Assembly (NCBI RefSeq): GCF_027595985.1
Contig: NC_073303.1
Span: forward strand, 26,340,565 to 26,404,564
Origin: Sorex araneus
Taxonomy: Eukaryota > Chordata > Mammalia > Eulipotyphla > Soricidae
Direction of reading: 5' to 3'
DNA length: 64,000 bases
Both the position numbers and the translations under genes were made by a program. Shown one piece after another: positions 53,012 to 64,000 of the stretch (within the stretch, counting starts at the first letter, position 1; each line of letters opens with the position of its first letter). The notes beneath the pieces were generated by a model. That model was not told where the DNA came from and made no database searches. It saw nothing but the letters and a program-made list of their open reading frames with translations.

Positions 53012-53128
53012 GTTTCGTTTATTGAATAAGGAAACTGACGTCCAGGATAATAGTTTAAACTTGAGCCTTCCAAGGTCACAACTGCTTGGGGAGTCTCTGG
53101 GCTAGAACCCAAGTGTTGACTCAGCGCC
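53012..53128 (-). repeat. MIR element
   Basis: AATAAGGAAACTGACGTCCA, CCAAGGTCACAACTGCTTGG and GGCTAGAACCCAAGTGTTGA are MIR core in reverse orientation, about 100 bp outside the CpG island. Confidence 0.85.
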
Positions 53129-53482
53129 GAGTTATTTCTACTGTTTTGCCTGGACACTTTCATTAAGTGTAACCCATATGCCGGGGACATCTGGAGACCC
53201 AATGGCAGAGATGGAAGGTGCCAGCAGACTAATGTCAAGCAAAAACCTGAGCACACGCCTTATAGAAAGCCCGACCACCCATTAATTTCAAGTGGATTCA
53301 CTTTTGTGGACAGACAACACTGTAAGATAGTTAACACATGTTACATAATGCCAAAAGCAAGATGTTTCCTTCCCCTGTCCCTCAGTCATTCATTACCCCT
53401 CCTCAAACAATTTCCTGATTCCAGAGAGTCAAAACGAGGTCAACCATAGAATTGTAAAGTTTTTTTCAAAAGCTAACAAACC

Positions 53483-54075
53483 TGGGCTGGAAAGAGTACA
53501 GCTGGTAGGGCACGAGCCTTGTCCCCGGCTGACCGGGGTTCGATCCCTGACACCCCATGCCATACGACACTTCCGAGCACTGTCAGGAGTAATTTCTGGC
53601 TGCAGAGACAGGAGTAACACCTGAGCATCACCAGGTGTGGTCCAAAAATAAAACTAATTAACAAACCTTGCTCACTAATTTATCTGGCTCCTAATGATAG
53701 TCAATTCAGTTTTGCTGGGAGGGAGGATGGAGAGGCGGGAATCTCTAAAATGACTCTTCTGGAAGAAAAGCCCCATCAGCCCAGCGCTCTACCACCCAGT
53801 TCCCTCCCATCTTAAGCACCTTTACATCATCTGCCATTACTGGACCACCCACCTCTTGGTAAACACACCAGGGACCAATCAAGTGTCTGGAAAAAGAAAC
53901 TTTTGAAGGGGGTTTGGGGGAGAAGGCCCCAGTCCAAGTGAGTGATGAGGGCTTACTCCTGGCTCAGTGCTTCAGTCATTCCTGGTAGGAGACCAGATGC
54001 AGTTAGGGGGATCCAACAGGGGTCAGCTACTCACAATGCAAGTGCCTTAACCCTTGTACCACTTCCCTGGCCCAG
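53483..54075. repeat. SOR SINEs upstream of the promoter (53483-53655 +, 53930-54075 -)
   Basis: The first has a full core (GACCGGGGTTCGATCCCTGA); the second is diverged. 53130-53480 and 53660-53930 show nothing recognised. Confidence 0.8.
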
Positions 54076-54289
54076 AAAGTGGCTTCCTGCCAGGATTATC
54101 AACCATTATCACTTCTCTAATCAGCCTGTGAACTGCAAGGTTCCCAGAAAATTTCTTGCATTTGCTGCCTCTTTTCCAGTAGTATCTAGCAGCTGACTGA
54201 CATCTGACATCCACTACGTAAGACCAAACCTACCTCATGCTCAGAAATGGGATCCTCAACAGAACAATTCAGAATGCTTGTTCTTTTGT

Positions 54290-54645
54290 TTTTGTTCGGG
54301 GGTCACATCTGGCAATGCTCACTTACTGGCTTACTCCCTCCTCCACACTCAAGAATTATTTCTGGGGGCTGGAGCGATAGCACAGTGGGTAGGGCATTTG
54401 CCTTGCATGAAGCTGACTCAGGTCCTATTCCCAGCATCCCACAGAGTCCCCCGAGCACCGCCAGGAGTAATTCCTGAGTGAAAGCCAGGAGTAACCCCTG
54501 TGCATTGCCAGGTGTGACCTAAAACAAAACAAAGAAACAATTCTTCCTGGCTATGCTCAGGGGACCATAGGGGATGCTGGAGATCAAAACTAGGTTGGTC
54601 ACATCCAAGGCAAGAGTACCCACTGTACCATCTTTCCAGCCTTTG
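54290..54645. repeat. SOR SINE (54365-54538 +) nested inside an older minus-strand SOR
   Basis: The older copy starts at 54290 (GGGGGTCACATCTGGCAATG), is broken at AAGAATTATTTCTGG and resumes at about 54540 (CTTCCTGGCTATGCTCAGGG). The inserted copy is young and in the opposite orientation, so the pair forms a partial inverted repeat. Confidence 0.88.
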
Positions 54646-54680
54646 TTAGTTCTTTTTATTTAAAGCGAACACTCATGCTT

Positions 54681-54790
54681 AAATTAAAATTATATATATA
54701 ATATATAATTATATATAATAGTTATATATTATATATATAATATATAATTATATATATATAATTTTAATTTATATATATATGTATATATAA
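54681..54790. repeat. AT-rich palindrome of about 90 bp
   Basis: AAATTAAAATTATATATA on the left (54681) is mirrored as its reverse complement ending TATATAATTTTAATTT at 54770, with alternating TA between. Could form a cruciform. Confidence 0.9.
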
Positions 54791-55461
54791 GAACTCCAAA
54801 GGACTGGAGCTCATGGTCTGCATGTCAGAGCACAGATTTGATCTCTGGCACCGACTAGAGCATGATAGGGAAGAGCTTCTCCACTGCCAGTTGTGGCCCC
54901 TCAAAGTACTGGTCTTGCCAGGAACTTCGGAATGGAGAAGTTTAGAGTCTCGCCAACAGTATAAATGTGTTTTTCTTTTCCTGCAATGATAAAAATGTAA
55001 CATATTTTTTAAAAATGGAAAGAAATCTGGGGCCAGTCCCTGTGTTCTTTTTTAAGAGCAATTATGCAGCTTTGCAGGCTGGAGGCCTGGCTAGCTCCTG
55101 AGCACTGCGTGGTCCCCAGCACTGTGGGAGAGACCCCTAAGCAGCAAGCCAGAAACAGCCCCTCAGCAACCTGCACTGTGGCCCAAAAAAAGACCAAAAC
55201 CAAGTGAATTCATTTATTTTCAGGTGAGTGTAGCTTAACATCCAGTTACAGGAAATAATGATTAGGGATGTCCCTTAAATGTCGAAGAACGTAATTTGCA
55301 TATATGAAGTTCTGTGTTCAGCCCGTTATTGCATGCTCCCCACAAAACCACTTAGTGTGGTCCCTAACAATTAAAAAAAGTTATACAACTATAGTCATAC
55401 AACTATTATTCATTTTTAAATGAATATTAATATGATCTGACTCTTTACCCAATTCCCATCA

Positions 55462-55711
55462 ATGATCACTGTATCACTCTATCACCATCATCCCATTACC
55501 CATCGATTTGCTCGAGCGGGCACTAGGAACGTCTCCATTGTGAGACTTGTTACTGTTTTCAGCATATCGAATATGCCACGGGTAGCTTGCCAGGCTCTGC
55601 CGTGTGGGCGGGATACTCTTGGTAGCTTACCAGGCTCTCCGAGAGGGACGGAGGAATCAAACATGGGTCGGTCGCGTGCAAGGCAAACACCCACTGTGCT
55701 TTTGCTCCACA
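55462..55711 (-). repeat. Second SINE type: SOR-like tRNA head with unrelated body
   Basis: On the minus strand the head ends TTTGCCTTGCACGCGACCGA CCC, as in SOR, but continues into GGAGAGCCTGGTAAGCTACC, GGCATATTCGATATGCTGAA, CTCACAATGGAGACG and a GATGGTGATAGAGTGATACA tail instead of the SOR core. The same body without a head is at 221-420. Confidence 0.82.
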
Positions 55712-56065
55712 AAAAAAAGTGAAATCAATGATAACATCTTGTAAATCTTTAGTATAGTAGCACAATTAGATACTGACATTGATAAATTCAATATATAGAA
55801 CATTTCTCCCTTACTGCTAATGTCGTCTTTCCTTTACTTGCCTTACTGCACTGGCTAACCAATCTTGGTGTTCTGTTTAACAGAAATCATCAGAGCAGAC
55901 ATCCTTTGTTCCCAATCTTAGAAAATACATTTAGTCTTTTACCGTTAAGTACATAGTAAAATACTGTGTGTGTAAAATAATAATGCATTGTAACTGTAGA
56001 TTGTTTGTGTAAACTGTCAAGCTGAAAAAGCCATTTTTCTAAAATGTTTTTAAAAATCAGAATAA

Positions 56066-56545
56066 GGGGCTGGAGCCACAGTACAGCAGCAGAGCACTTG
56101 TACAAGGCCCACCCAGGTTTGATCCCCAGCATCCCATATTGTCCCCTGTGTACTGCCAGGGGTGGGTGGCCAAAAAAAAAAGGGGAGGAAATTATTTTTT
56201 TAAAAAGCAGTGTCAGGGACTGGAGAGGCAGTAGCATGCTTACAAGCAACCAACCAGGACTTGGTCTCCAGTACCACATATGGTTCTATGAGCAGTGCCA
56301 GGAGTAATCCCTGCATAGAGCCAGGTGCTAGGTATGGCCTCCAAGTCAATAAATTAAAATCTGAAGACTGTTTAAACTTCTCAGTTGCCTTTTCTGAACT
56401 GAACGCTATGCTCATGTGACTTTTCTTCTCTAGCCTCTGAACATGAATTACATTGATTTTCAAACACAGAACCAGCTGAGGATCGAACCTGGGTTGGCTG
56501 CATGCAAGGCAAGCACCCCACCCACTGTACAATGATTCTGGCCCC
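56066..56545. repeat. Diverged SOR copies (56066-56175 +, 56216-56345 +, 56465-56545 -)
   Basis: Short heads and cores (GGGGCTGGAGCCACAGTACA; GATCGAACCTGGGTTGGCTG). Confidence 0.75.
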
Positions 56546-56547
56546 AG

Positions 56548-56932
56548 CTGGGCATTTTTTTATGCTTGTGGGCCCTTTATACATGTTTGGAGAAATGTCT
56601 ATAGAGTCTTTTAATTAGGTTATCTTTATTATTGAATATTAATCATTCTTTATTCTAGTTAGATACAAGTCCTTACTGAATAATTTTTCTACAATTTTTT
56701 CTCTTCGATTCTGAGTTGTCTTTATTTTCCTGATGGTATCTTCTGAAGCATGTAAGAAATTTTATAGGTGGATTTTTCTTGCTGTGCTTTGGGTACTATA
56801 AATAGAAAATCATTCCCTAATTCAAAGTCATTAAAACTTACATCTGTTTTCTTCTAAAAGTTCTATATATAGAACTTCTATATATTTAGCTCTTCTGTAT
56901 AGGAATTCAATCTATTTTAATTTGGGTGGGGG
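56548..56932 (-). mobile_element. Old mammalian L1 fragment
   Basis: TTTGGAGAAATGTCTATAGA, CTGAGTTGTCTTTATTTTCC TGATGGTATC and AATCATTCCCTAATTCAAAG follow the order of antisense L1 ORF2 C-terminal sequence. Confidence 0.72.
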
Positions 56933-57430
56933 AAGAGGAGTCTACACCCAGCAATACTCTGGGGTTACTCCTGGCTCTGCATTCAGGAACTATTCCTGGC
57001 GGTGCTTAGGGGATCATACGGGATGCTGGGGATCAAACCTGGGTCAACCACACACAAGGCAAACACCCTACCTGCTGTACTACTGCACAGGCCCCACACC
57101 CACTTCAACTTTGTATCACTGTGTGATACAAAGTTATCTTTGTGTGTATGTATGTATCTCTAGATATCTTAGCATCATTCTCTAAAAAGTATTTTTTTAG
57201 GCCAGAGTGTGGGGGGGAGGGGGTTCTAGATGCCTTAGCATCATTCTCTAAAAAGTTTTTTTTTTAGGCCAGAGTGCTATTATTAACAGGTAAGGAGCTT
57301 GGCCTGCACTCAGCTGACCTGGGTTTGATGCCTGGCACCTTATATTGTCTTACCCAGGCCCACCAGGAGTGATCCTTAAGTGCAGAGCCAGGAATAAGCC
57401 CTGAGCACCACTGAGTGTGATCCCAAAACA
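56933..57430. repeat. SOR SINEs (56933-57094 -, 57270-57430 +) and a short local duplication
   Basis: Between them CTTAGCATCATTCTCTAAAA AG followed by TTTTTTAGGCCAGAGTG is present twice (57169-57208 and 57232-57278). Confidence 0.8.
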
Positions 57431-57781
57431 AAATACTCTCTTCCCCAACAAATTATCTTGGTGCAAGTCAATTGTCAGTAGGACAGGGTCTATTTCTGGA
57501 CTCTCAATTTTTGACGGGGATGGGTGTGGTCTGGGTCACACCGGTTATGCTCTCAGGCCTGGTACTAGGGACTGTATCAGGGTTGGCGCTTTTAACCTTG
57601 TACATCTCTTGAGCACCCTAAATTCTCAGTTCTGGTCCATTCATGAGTGTCAGGATTTTATAAAACTTTCCCACTCGTGACCCTTTTTCACCTGGGACAT
57701 TTTTATAGAACCCAGCTATATAAGTATATAAAACAAATATAAAAACATTTACTACTAATAATAAATTTTAAAACAAAAAAA

Positions 57782-58010
57782 ATGTTTTGAATTTTTTATT
57801 GAATTACTGTGAGACAGACGGTTACAAAGCTGTTCATGATTGGGTTTCAGTCATACAATGATCCAAGACCCACCCCTCCACCAGTGTACATTTCCCACCA
57901 CCAATGTCCCCATTTCCCTCCTGACACTCCCCAATCCCCCTACACCCGCACCCTCAGCCCCCAGAGACCTCCCTGCAGCCTGCCTCAATGGCAGGAACTT
58001 TTCTTCTTTC
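57782..58010 (-). mobile_element. Soricid L1 3'-end fragment
   Basis: Minus-strand relative of the 41540 and 48208 modules: TTTCAGTCATACAATGATCC, CCACCAGTGTACATTTCCC. Confidence 0.82.
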
Positions 58011-58109
58011 TCTATCAATTTTTATGCACTATGTAAACAAATATTTTAAAGGCTACATGATCCCATATGGATTACAAGACACAATTTATTGGGTTTGTTT
58101 TGTTTGGTT

Positions 58110-60760
58110 GGTTGTTTTTTGGGTCATACGGGTGGTGCTCAGTGCTTACTCCTGGCTCTGTGCTCAGACAACCCAGTTTAGAAGCTAGAATCTCTATCGT
58201 TACATCAGTGTTAGGATTTTTGGCTCTGACTCTGAAATGCTACAGACAACACAAGTAAATATTATATCCACCCATGTTCGTGCTTATCATGTTCTTTCTT
58301 CCTTTCTGATGTTATGAGATTCATTGAAAGTTTTATTTTCTTGGCCCATACGCAGCATGCTCAGGGCTTACTCTTGGCTCTACACCTGGGGGGTCACTCC
58401 AGGTGGTGCTCAGGGGACCATACGTGGTTCTGGCAACTACTAATCTGCTTATCTTGATAATTTTTAACCTATATAAATGGAACATGCCGCATGTGACCTT
58501 TTCTGTTTTTTTCCACTCTCCATACTGTCCTTGAGAGCCTTCCAAGATATATCGATAGTTCACCCCTTTTTTTTATCGCTGAGTCATTGTCTTACAATCT
58601 GTACATTTCAAGAACACCTGGCTGAACAGGCAGAAGCAAACCCAAGCCAAGCAAACCCTGACTGCGGGGAACACTACTTACAGTGACAATCACCTTCATG
58701 AGAGATCCAAGTTACTATCACCAGTGGGAGGATGGGCCCGGCATGCCAGCCCGTAGTCACATCCTCAGGACACAGCTCAGAACCGGAACTATTCACCAAG
58801 CAAACCCAAATAAGGACTGAGGAGCAGTCTGTTAAACAAAAGGGGCTGATATTGTCAGTGTCATCAAAGACAAAAGAGGACTGGAGAAAATAGAGGAGTT
58901 AAAGCATTTGTCCTATGGCTAATTAATGCAGTTTGAGCCCCAGCCTGAGCACCACCAGGAGTGATCCCTGAGCACAGAGCCAGGAATAGTACCTGAGCAC
59001 CACTAGATGTGACACAAAATCCTTAAACGGAAAGTTGAAGAACTGTTCTAGATCAGGGGTGGGGAATCTCGTTTTGGTGTATGTGTTGGGGGGACTGGGG
59101 ACATGGGGCACGCCCAGTGGTGCCCAGGGCTTACTCCTGGCTCTGTGGTCAGGAATTACACTTGGTGGTGTTCAGAGAACCATATGGGATGCCTGGGATA
59201 GAACTCCGGTTGGCCTTAAGAAGGTAAGCGCCCGACCTGCTGTACTATCTCTCCAGTACCAGACCCAATTCTAAAGCACCTCTACAGCTGGACTGTTCCT
59301 AGCCCTATTCTAGACTGAAGCAGGACCACATGATTTTGTTTGGGGGCCACAGGGATAGTGCACAGGGCTCATCCCTGGCTCTGTGCTCAGGGATCATTCC
59401 TGGCAGAGCTAGAGACACCTATGGGGTGTCAGGGATCAAACCCAGGTCAGCCCTGTGTAAAGAAAGGGCCCTACCCATCTGCCCCACACACTGATATACT
59501 TAGTACATTACGTGATTCTAGAGAGGTCCCATAAAGAAAGGAAAAGTAATAAAAGGACAAAATTGGATCAACAAGATACATATTAAATATGGCAGGTAGA
59601 TTATCGAATCAAGATTGTGATTTCTTAATGACTAAGCCGTGGTTTTGTAAGAGGATATGCTTATTCTTAGGAAATACACACATTATGTATTTAAGGTAAA
59701 GGGCATGATATAAGCAACCTACATTTCTGAAGATGGTTCAGAAAATAATGGGATGAAGTGCTAACAGCTAACAACAGGTGCTTCTGCTCAAAGGATTTTT
59801 ATGTTCTTTGTACAGTTATTGCAACTTCTCTGTAAATCTGAAGTTCCCCCACTTCCTCACCCTAAATACCATGAGTAAGCAATATTCAGATTATTTTATT
59901 TCCGGACTTGTCTGATGCACTATTTTTGTCTGATGAACTATTTTAGATACTGCACTTGATTTGTGCCAGAAAATCTAACTGTTAAGCTTTCCAACGGGAG
60001 GAAAGAAAAGTCTCCAATTAGCAAGTATTTATTAAAAGTTTACATGAAAAATAATTTACCAGGTTAAGTCTTTAGGACATTTCAATCAGAGAAACCAGAG
60101 GACACGAGGCTTTTTTTTTTCTGTGCACCCAATGTATGAGGAACCTAGAAGATGGCCATCTGACTGAGCTACGTAATTAGGACACTTCTTCACTACTGGG
60201 CTTTTTCCATTCACCAGATTAGCCAGTGGCTGCAAGGATCCCATTTCTCATACAACTTGGTATCAAGAACACTAGCATTTGGACAAACATTATTTTGTTT
60301 ATATTTCAGGGCCACACCCAGCAGTGCTCAGGGATCACTCCTGGCTGTGTTCAGGGAACCACAAGAGCAGTGCTGGGGATTCGAACCCGCCTCTCTCTCT
60401 CCAGCCCCTCTGGCAAACCATTCAAGTCACAGCAATGGCAATGCTAACTTAAAATTTAACCACTAGTGATGGCTTTGGCACTGCCACAAAAAAGGAAGCA
60501 AGTTACCTGAAGCCTACACACTTCAATTCTTATACCTCATATTCCTGACAAATAACATTAGGGCTGGAGACAGGAGTTTCCCCTCGGTACTGCTAAGGTA
60601 TAACCCCTCAGAAAAATTAAGTTATGACTTTTATAATCAACTGGTGTGACAGTACAACGTCTCACAATCAGCTGACCTGAGCTCCATCTCCTGTACTGTA
60701 CCTGATTCCTCAAGCACAGGCCCTGAGCACCACCAGGTGTTACCCCCAAACCCAAAACAG
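58110..60760. repeat. Diverged SOR copies and an L1 scrap in the upstream intergenic region
   Basis: SOR-type: 58110-58180 (-), 58345-58430 (-), 58880-59015 (+), 59085-59260 (-), 59337-59490 (-), 60305-60405 (-) and 60640-60760 (+). 58432-58612 resembles an old L1 3' UTR on the minus strand (ATATAAATGGAACATGCCGC). 59500-60300 is AT-rich and I see nothing in it. Confidence 0.7.
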
Positions 60761-60764
60761 GTGG

Positions 60765-62200
60765 GCTGGGAGATAGCTCTGTGGCTAAAGCTCCTGCAGT
60801 CCAAGTATAAGGTCCTGAGGATGCTCCTCAGAGCGCCCACAACACCAGGCAAGATCTCCGCAGCTGTCTGTGGTCCCTGGCACAGCAAGGAACTGAAAAG
60901 GTGTGTGGCCACCGCACCACAGCAAGCCAGGGTGAGACCCCGGCAAGCCCTAGAACCAGAATGTGCACAAGAGCCACTACCAGGCACATGGGACCCCAAG
61001 GGATGCAAGATCAACAGAGAGGAGGAGGAAATAAAACACCTGAAATGGGTATCTGTGGGCTTTCCTGGGACACACCCTTAGAAGACAACCACCTACACCA
61101 GACACTGAGTCACACAGTCAGACAGTGGGTAAATTTCCCCTAACAAAGTCAGAGATTTTAGTAGAAACTCCAAGCTATGAAAGTCAGACATGAACGGAGT
61201 TAAGTTCCTCTTAAAAGATGCGACAGTGGGAAGCTGAAAAGCAACAAGTCGTTCCAGCGAAGGCTCCGGTTAGGAAGCTGACACAGCTTCTTCAAAGGTG
61301 GGGCAGGAAACATCAGCTCCGTCAGTGTCTCTATTCTAACCACTTGTTGACCATAAAAATCATGTCATTTGTTTGCCTAAATGAGCCCCCCTCTCCAAAA
61401 TATGTCCAAGGTTCCAGGAAAAAAAACAACCCACCTAGTATCATAGTGACATGAATCAAACCAGTGTATCACACACATACGCCTTCTACTGCTGACCCTC
61501 CTGACCGCCAATGATATTCTTGAATAGATCCTGAGAGTTTGTGAAACCCACTAGTAGTTCAAATGTCCTAGAAAACTTCCTGAAAGTGTATTTGGGGCAG
61601 GGAGGTGGCACCAAGGGCTGATACGTGCTTTGCATACAGGAGGTCCTGACATGGTGCCCCCTAACTAGGTGTAACCCCAGCGCATCACTGGGCATGGTTC
61701 AAAAAATTGTAAGAATTTCTTTTACTCTACTCCACGTGTATCAAAATCTGGAATCTTCCTTTGAAAAAGTTCCCCTTGATTCTGTTGTGTTTGGTGGCAG
61801 CAGAGATTGAACCCAAGACCTATGTGTGAAAGCGTGAGCTTGATGACCGAGCACATCTCCAGCTGTCCCACGGACAATAATAGGCGATAAGCTGCTGTCT
61901 CAGGGAACCTCTGCCAGAGCATCACCGTGAAATCATCTCAGATGACAGAGGGATGTTTTTTTGAGCCAAAAGCAGTCTTCTTCTTTTTTTTAAAAAAAAA
62001 CATATTTTATTTGGAGGTTCTGAGGGGAGGAAGAAGAGAAAGTGGGAGAGAGTGGAGACTATACAGGGGCCACACAGGGTCGTGCAGAGGGGCTGCCAGG
62101 CCCCCACCCAGCAGTGCCAGGGATCCAACTCAGGGCCCTGCCCGGGGCTGGGCATGTGCTTTCCCACTGACCTAGCCTGGCGCTAAGCAACAGTCCAGGA
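60765..62200. other. Intergenic stretch with weak SINE traces only
   Basis: 60765-60860 (+), 61810-61862 (-) and 62020-62190 (-) carry traces of the older tRNA-like SINE head (for example AGATAGCTCTGTGGCTAAAG). 61600-61700 is a degenerate SINE. The remainder (60870-61590) has no repeat or exon that I can support. Confidence 0.5.
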
Positions 62201-62282
62201 CACTATTTTCTACATTTCATGGCTGCTACTAGGAAGACTGCTGCTCGAAGCCTGTAAAAGCTGAGAAAAAGGAGAAGCTGAG

Positions 62283-62457
62283 GGGGCCGGAGCGATAGCA
62301 CAGCGGGTAGGGCGTTTGCCTTGCACGCGGCCGACCCGGGTTCGATCCCCGGCATCCCATATGGTCCCCCAAGCACCGCCAGGAGTAATTCCTGAGTGCA
62401 AAGCCAGGAGTAACCCCTGAGCATCGCTGGGTGTGACCCAAAAAGCAAAAAAAAAAA
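62283..62457 (+). repeat. Young SOR SINE, consensus-like, with target duplication
   Basis: AAAAAGGAGAAGCTGAG at 62266-62282 and 62458-62474. The copy matches the family consensus at nearly every position and ends in an intact A17-type tail, so it is probably the youngest in the window. Confidence 0.98.
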
Positions 62458-62629
62458 AAAAAGGAGAAGCTGAGGTAAAGATAATCCATGCCGTTTTTAG
62501 CTGACACACAAAACAAAGACTTTTCTAAAAACAACTAAAAATGTCCCCTTTTTATTATAAAAGTTATTATTTTGTTCACATATAAGGTATTATTATATAT
62601 AAAAAAATTTAATTATGCAGTTTACTGTT

Positions 62630-62958
62630 TGGTTTGGGGGCCACACCTGGCAGTGCTCAGGAGTCAGGCCGTGCTGGGACTCACCCCAAGGCCCCAAAGA
62701 GAAAGCAGATGCCTCAGTCTGGACGAGTCGCGTCTCCAGCCCTAGAGCGTCTCTTCCTCAGTATAGCTCTCCACTTGCTAAATGCATTAGTCGTTTTGTT
62801 TTCTGTGTCACACCCTGTGGTGTTCAGGGCTTATCCTGGCTCTGCACTCAGGGATCACTCCTGTCAGGGCTGCGGGGGGGCCACATAGGGTGTGAGGGAT
62901 AGAACCCCGGTGGGCAACGTGCAAGAAGTGCACTACCTGGTATAGTAAGGCTCCAGCC
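62630..62958 (-). repeat. Diverged SOR copies (62630-62680 fragment, 62800-62958)
   Basis: GGGGGCCACACCTGGCAGTG tail fragment, then CTGTGTCACACCCTGTGGTG to AAGGCTCCAGCCC. Confidence 0.75.
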
Positions 62959-63223
62959 CAGTTAATTAAAATCCTATACAAGAGGACTTTACTGAATAGA
63001 CCCAGAGCGCACAAAACGGTCCACTCTCCTGCTCCCCGCCCAGACGAGACACCGAGCAGCCACCCACAAACGGCTCCTCTGCTCCTGAACGGCCACGATC
63101 CCAGAGGCACACAAACCAATCTCAGAACGCAGTGGCTTCTGGCAGAAATCCCTCTGGACTTAGTTACTAAAATACCAGAAATCCAAAACCGCACGTTCTG
63201 TGACAGCGGCCTTGCGACAACAT

Positions 63224-63520
63224 ATGCTCTTCATTATCAGCAATAAAAAACAAATTCTCTAATGATGCCTTTCCGGCAGGTCTGATTGTTGGGGGGAAAA
63301 TTCCAAATAATAGTGGGTCTTCTGTCAAAAAATTGAATATAATCAAAGTCAAGAGAGAGTCAAGTGAAAATTATCTGCCACACAGGCAGGGTGGGGGTGG
63401 GATGGGGTTCTTGGTGGTGGAACATGTGCACTGGTGAAGGGCTGTGTGTTTGATCAACGTATGACTGAGACTGAAAGCTTTATAACTGTTCTCACGGAGA
63501 TTCAAAAAAGGAAAAAAAAG
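63224..63520 (+). mobile_element. Soricid L1 3'-end fragment
   Basis: Parallel to 19955-20291 from its first bases (CTTCATTATCAGCAATAAA) to GTGCACTGGTGAAGGGCTG and a GATTCAAAAAAGG end. Confidence 0.8.
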
Positions 63521-63587
63521 GGTCCACTCTATAGATAGAGAAAAAGAATGCCATGCAGAAGATGTGTTCAAAAATCAAAGAGAGGGG

Positions 63588-63735
63588 CTAGAGAGGTAGG
63601 GCAGCAGGCAGGCGCGTGCCTTGCACACGGCCAACCCAGGTTTGATCCCTGGCATCCCATACGGTTCCCCGAGCAAAGCCAGGAGCAAGTCTTGAGTGCA
63701 GAGCCAGGAGTAAGCCCAGGTGTGACAAATCAGTA
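63588..63735 (+). repeat. SOR SINE
   Basis: GGGGCTAGAGAGGTAGGGCA to GAGTAAGCCCAGGTGTGAC; slightly shortened tail. Confidence 0.88.
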
Positions 63736-63805
63736 GAGAAACAGAGAGGAATGCAGCATCTCCCTTAAAATACACAAAAGGGAGAAGGGGACATGTTTCT
63801 TTTAA

Positions 63806-64000
63806 CTAAGAGTCGACAACTTTATTTCCATGTTTCACAATACAAATGAAAAGTTCTGTTTTTTTGTTCCATTTACTAGCCCCCTCCAGAACTATCCTCT
63901 CTCTGATGGGAAGGGGGGGCAAGTCTCCCTCTAACACCCCTGGAGAAAACCCAGAGTCACAGCACCGCGATCTCCTGGTGAAGAAGAACAAGTGACAGAA
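63806..64000 (-). terminator. Possible 3' UTR and poly(A) signal of the next minus-strand gene
   Basis: Non-repetitive DNA that on the minus strand reads TTTCATTTGTATTGTGAAAC ATGGAAATAAAGTTG, with AATAAA at 63826-63821 and possible cleavage about 15 nt later. In human and mouse the gene upstream of BLTP3A in the same orientation is SNRPC, so this could be its 3' end. No SNRPC codons lie in the window; an isolated AATAAA can also arise by chance. Confidence 0.35.

Noticed and set aside
62283..62457. tRNA gene candidate from the A and B boxes
   Set aside because: The tRNA-like boxes belong to the SOR SINE head; there is no cloverleaf with an acceptor stem, and the unit has target duplications and a poly(A) tail.
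1..64000. CRISPR array, bacterial operon, phage or integrated virus with genes
   Set aside because: No regular repeat-spacer arrays, no prokaryotic gene organisation and no viral coding sequence were seen. The tandem arrays are mammalian minisatellites; the only virus-like trace is the possible solo LTR.

Overview
Organism. This is nuclear DNA from a small insectivore, almost certainly a shrew (Soricidae; Sorex-like). The main argument is the dominant interspersed repeat, a tRNA-derived SINE seen about 100 times on both strands at all ages. It has a pol III B box (GGTTCGATTCC), a GGCATCCCATATGGTC core and a GTGTGACCCAAAAAGC tail, which I recognise as the soricid SOR family. The window also holds soricid-type L1 3' ends, older mammalian L1 and MIR pieces, CA/GA/GGAA microsatellites and spliced exons with GT-AG introns. 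There is no bacterial, organellar or CRISPR content.

Gene. One protein-coding gene is supported: BLTP3A (formerly UHRF1BP1), on the minus strand. Its ATG is at 51590 in a CpG island. Seventeen coding exons run leftwards to 2993, and the remaining exons (about 200 C-terminal residues, assuming the roughly 1440-residue human length) lie beyond the left edge. All 17 exons join in one frame without a stop, giving 1238 complete codons. Every intron is GT-AG; intron 1 is about 24.5 kb and intron 16 only 84 bp. The product belongs to the bridge-like lipid-transfer (chorein/VPS13-type) proteins, which move phospholipid between membranes at contacts with late endosomes and lysosomes.

Layout. 1-2992: start of intron 17, repeats. 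2993-18390: exons 17 to 5, with a 40-bp minisatellite in intron 10 (12200-12990) and a 5'-truncated L1 in intron 9 (13240-15000). 18391-27092: introns 4-2 and exons 4-2. 27093-51546: intron 1, mostly SINEs, L1 fragments, a possible LTR (about 28190-28960) and a long GGAA tract (45431-45561). 51120-52900: CpG island and promoter, including an unusual tandem array of GC boxes (51885-52560). 52900-63800: upstream intergenic DNA, repeat-rich, with no exon that I can recognise. 63806-64000: possible poly(A) end of the next minus-strand gene; human gene order would make it SNRPC, but no coding sequence is visible.

I found no new multigene system. The observations most worth a second look are the GC-box minisatellite at the promoter, the minisatellite beside the exon 10 donor, a canonical LC3-interaction motif in exon 15, and a second SINE type that seems to share the SOR tRNA head but has an unrelated body.
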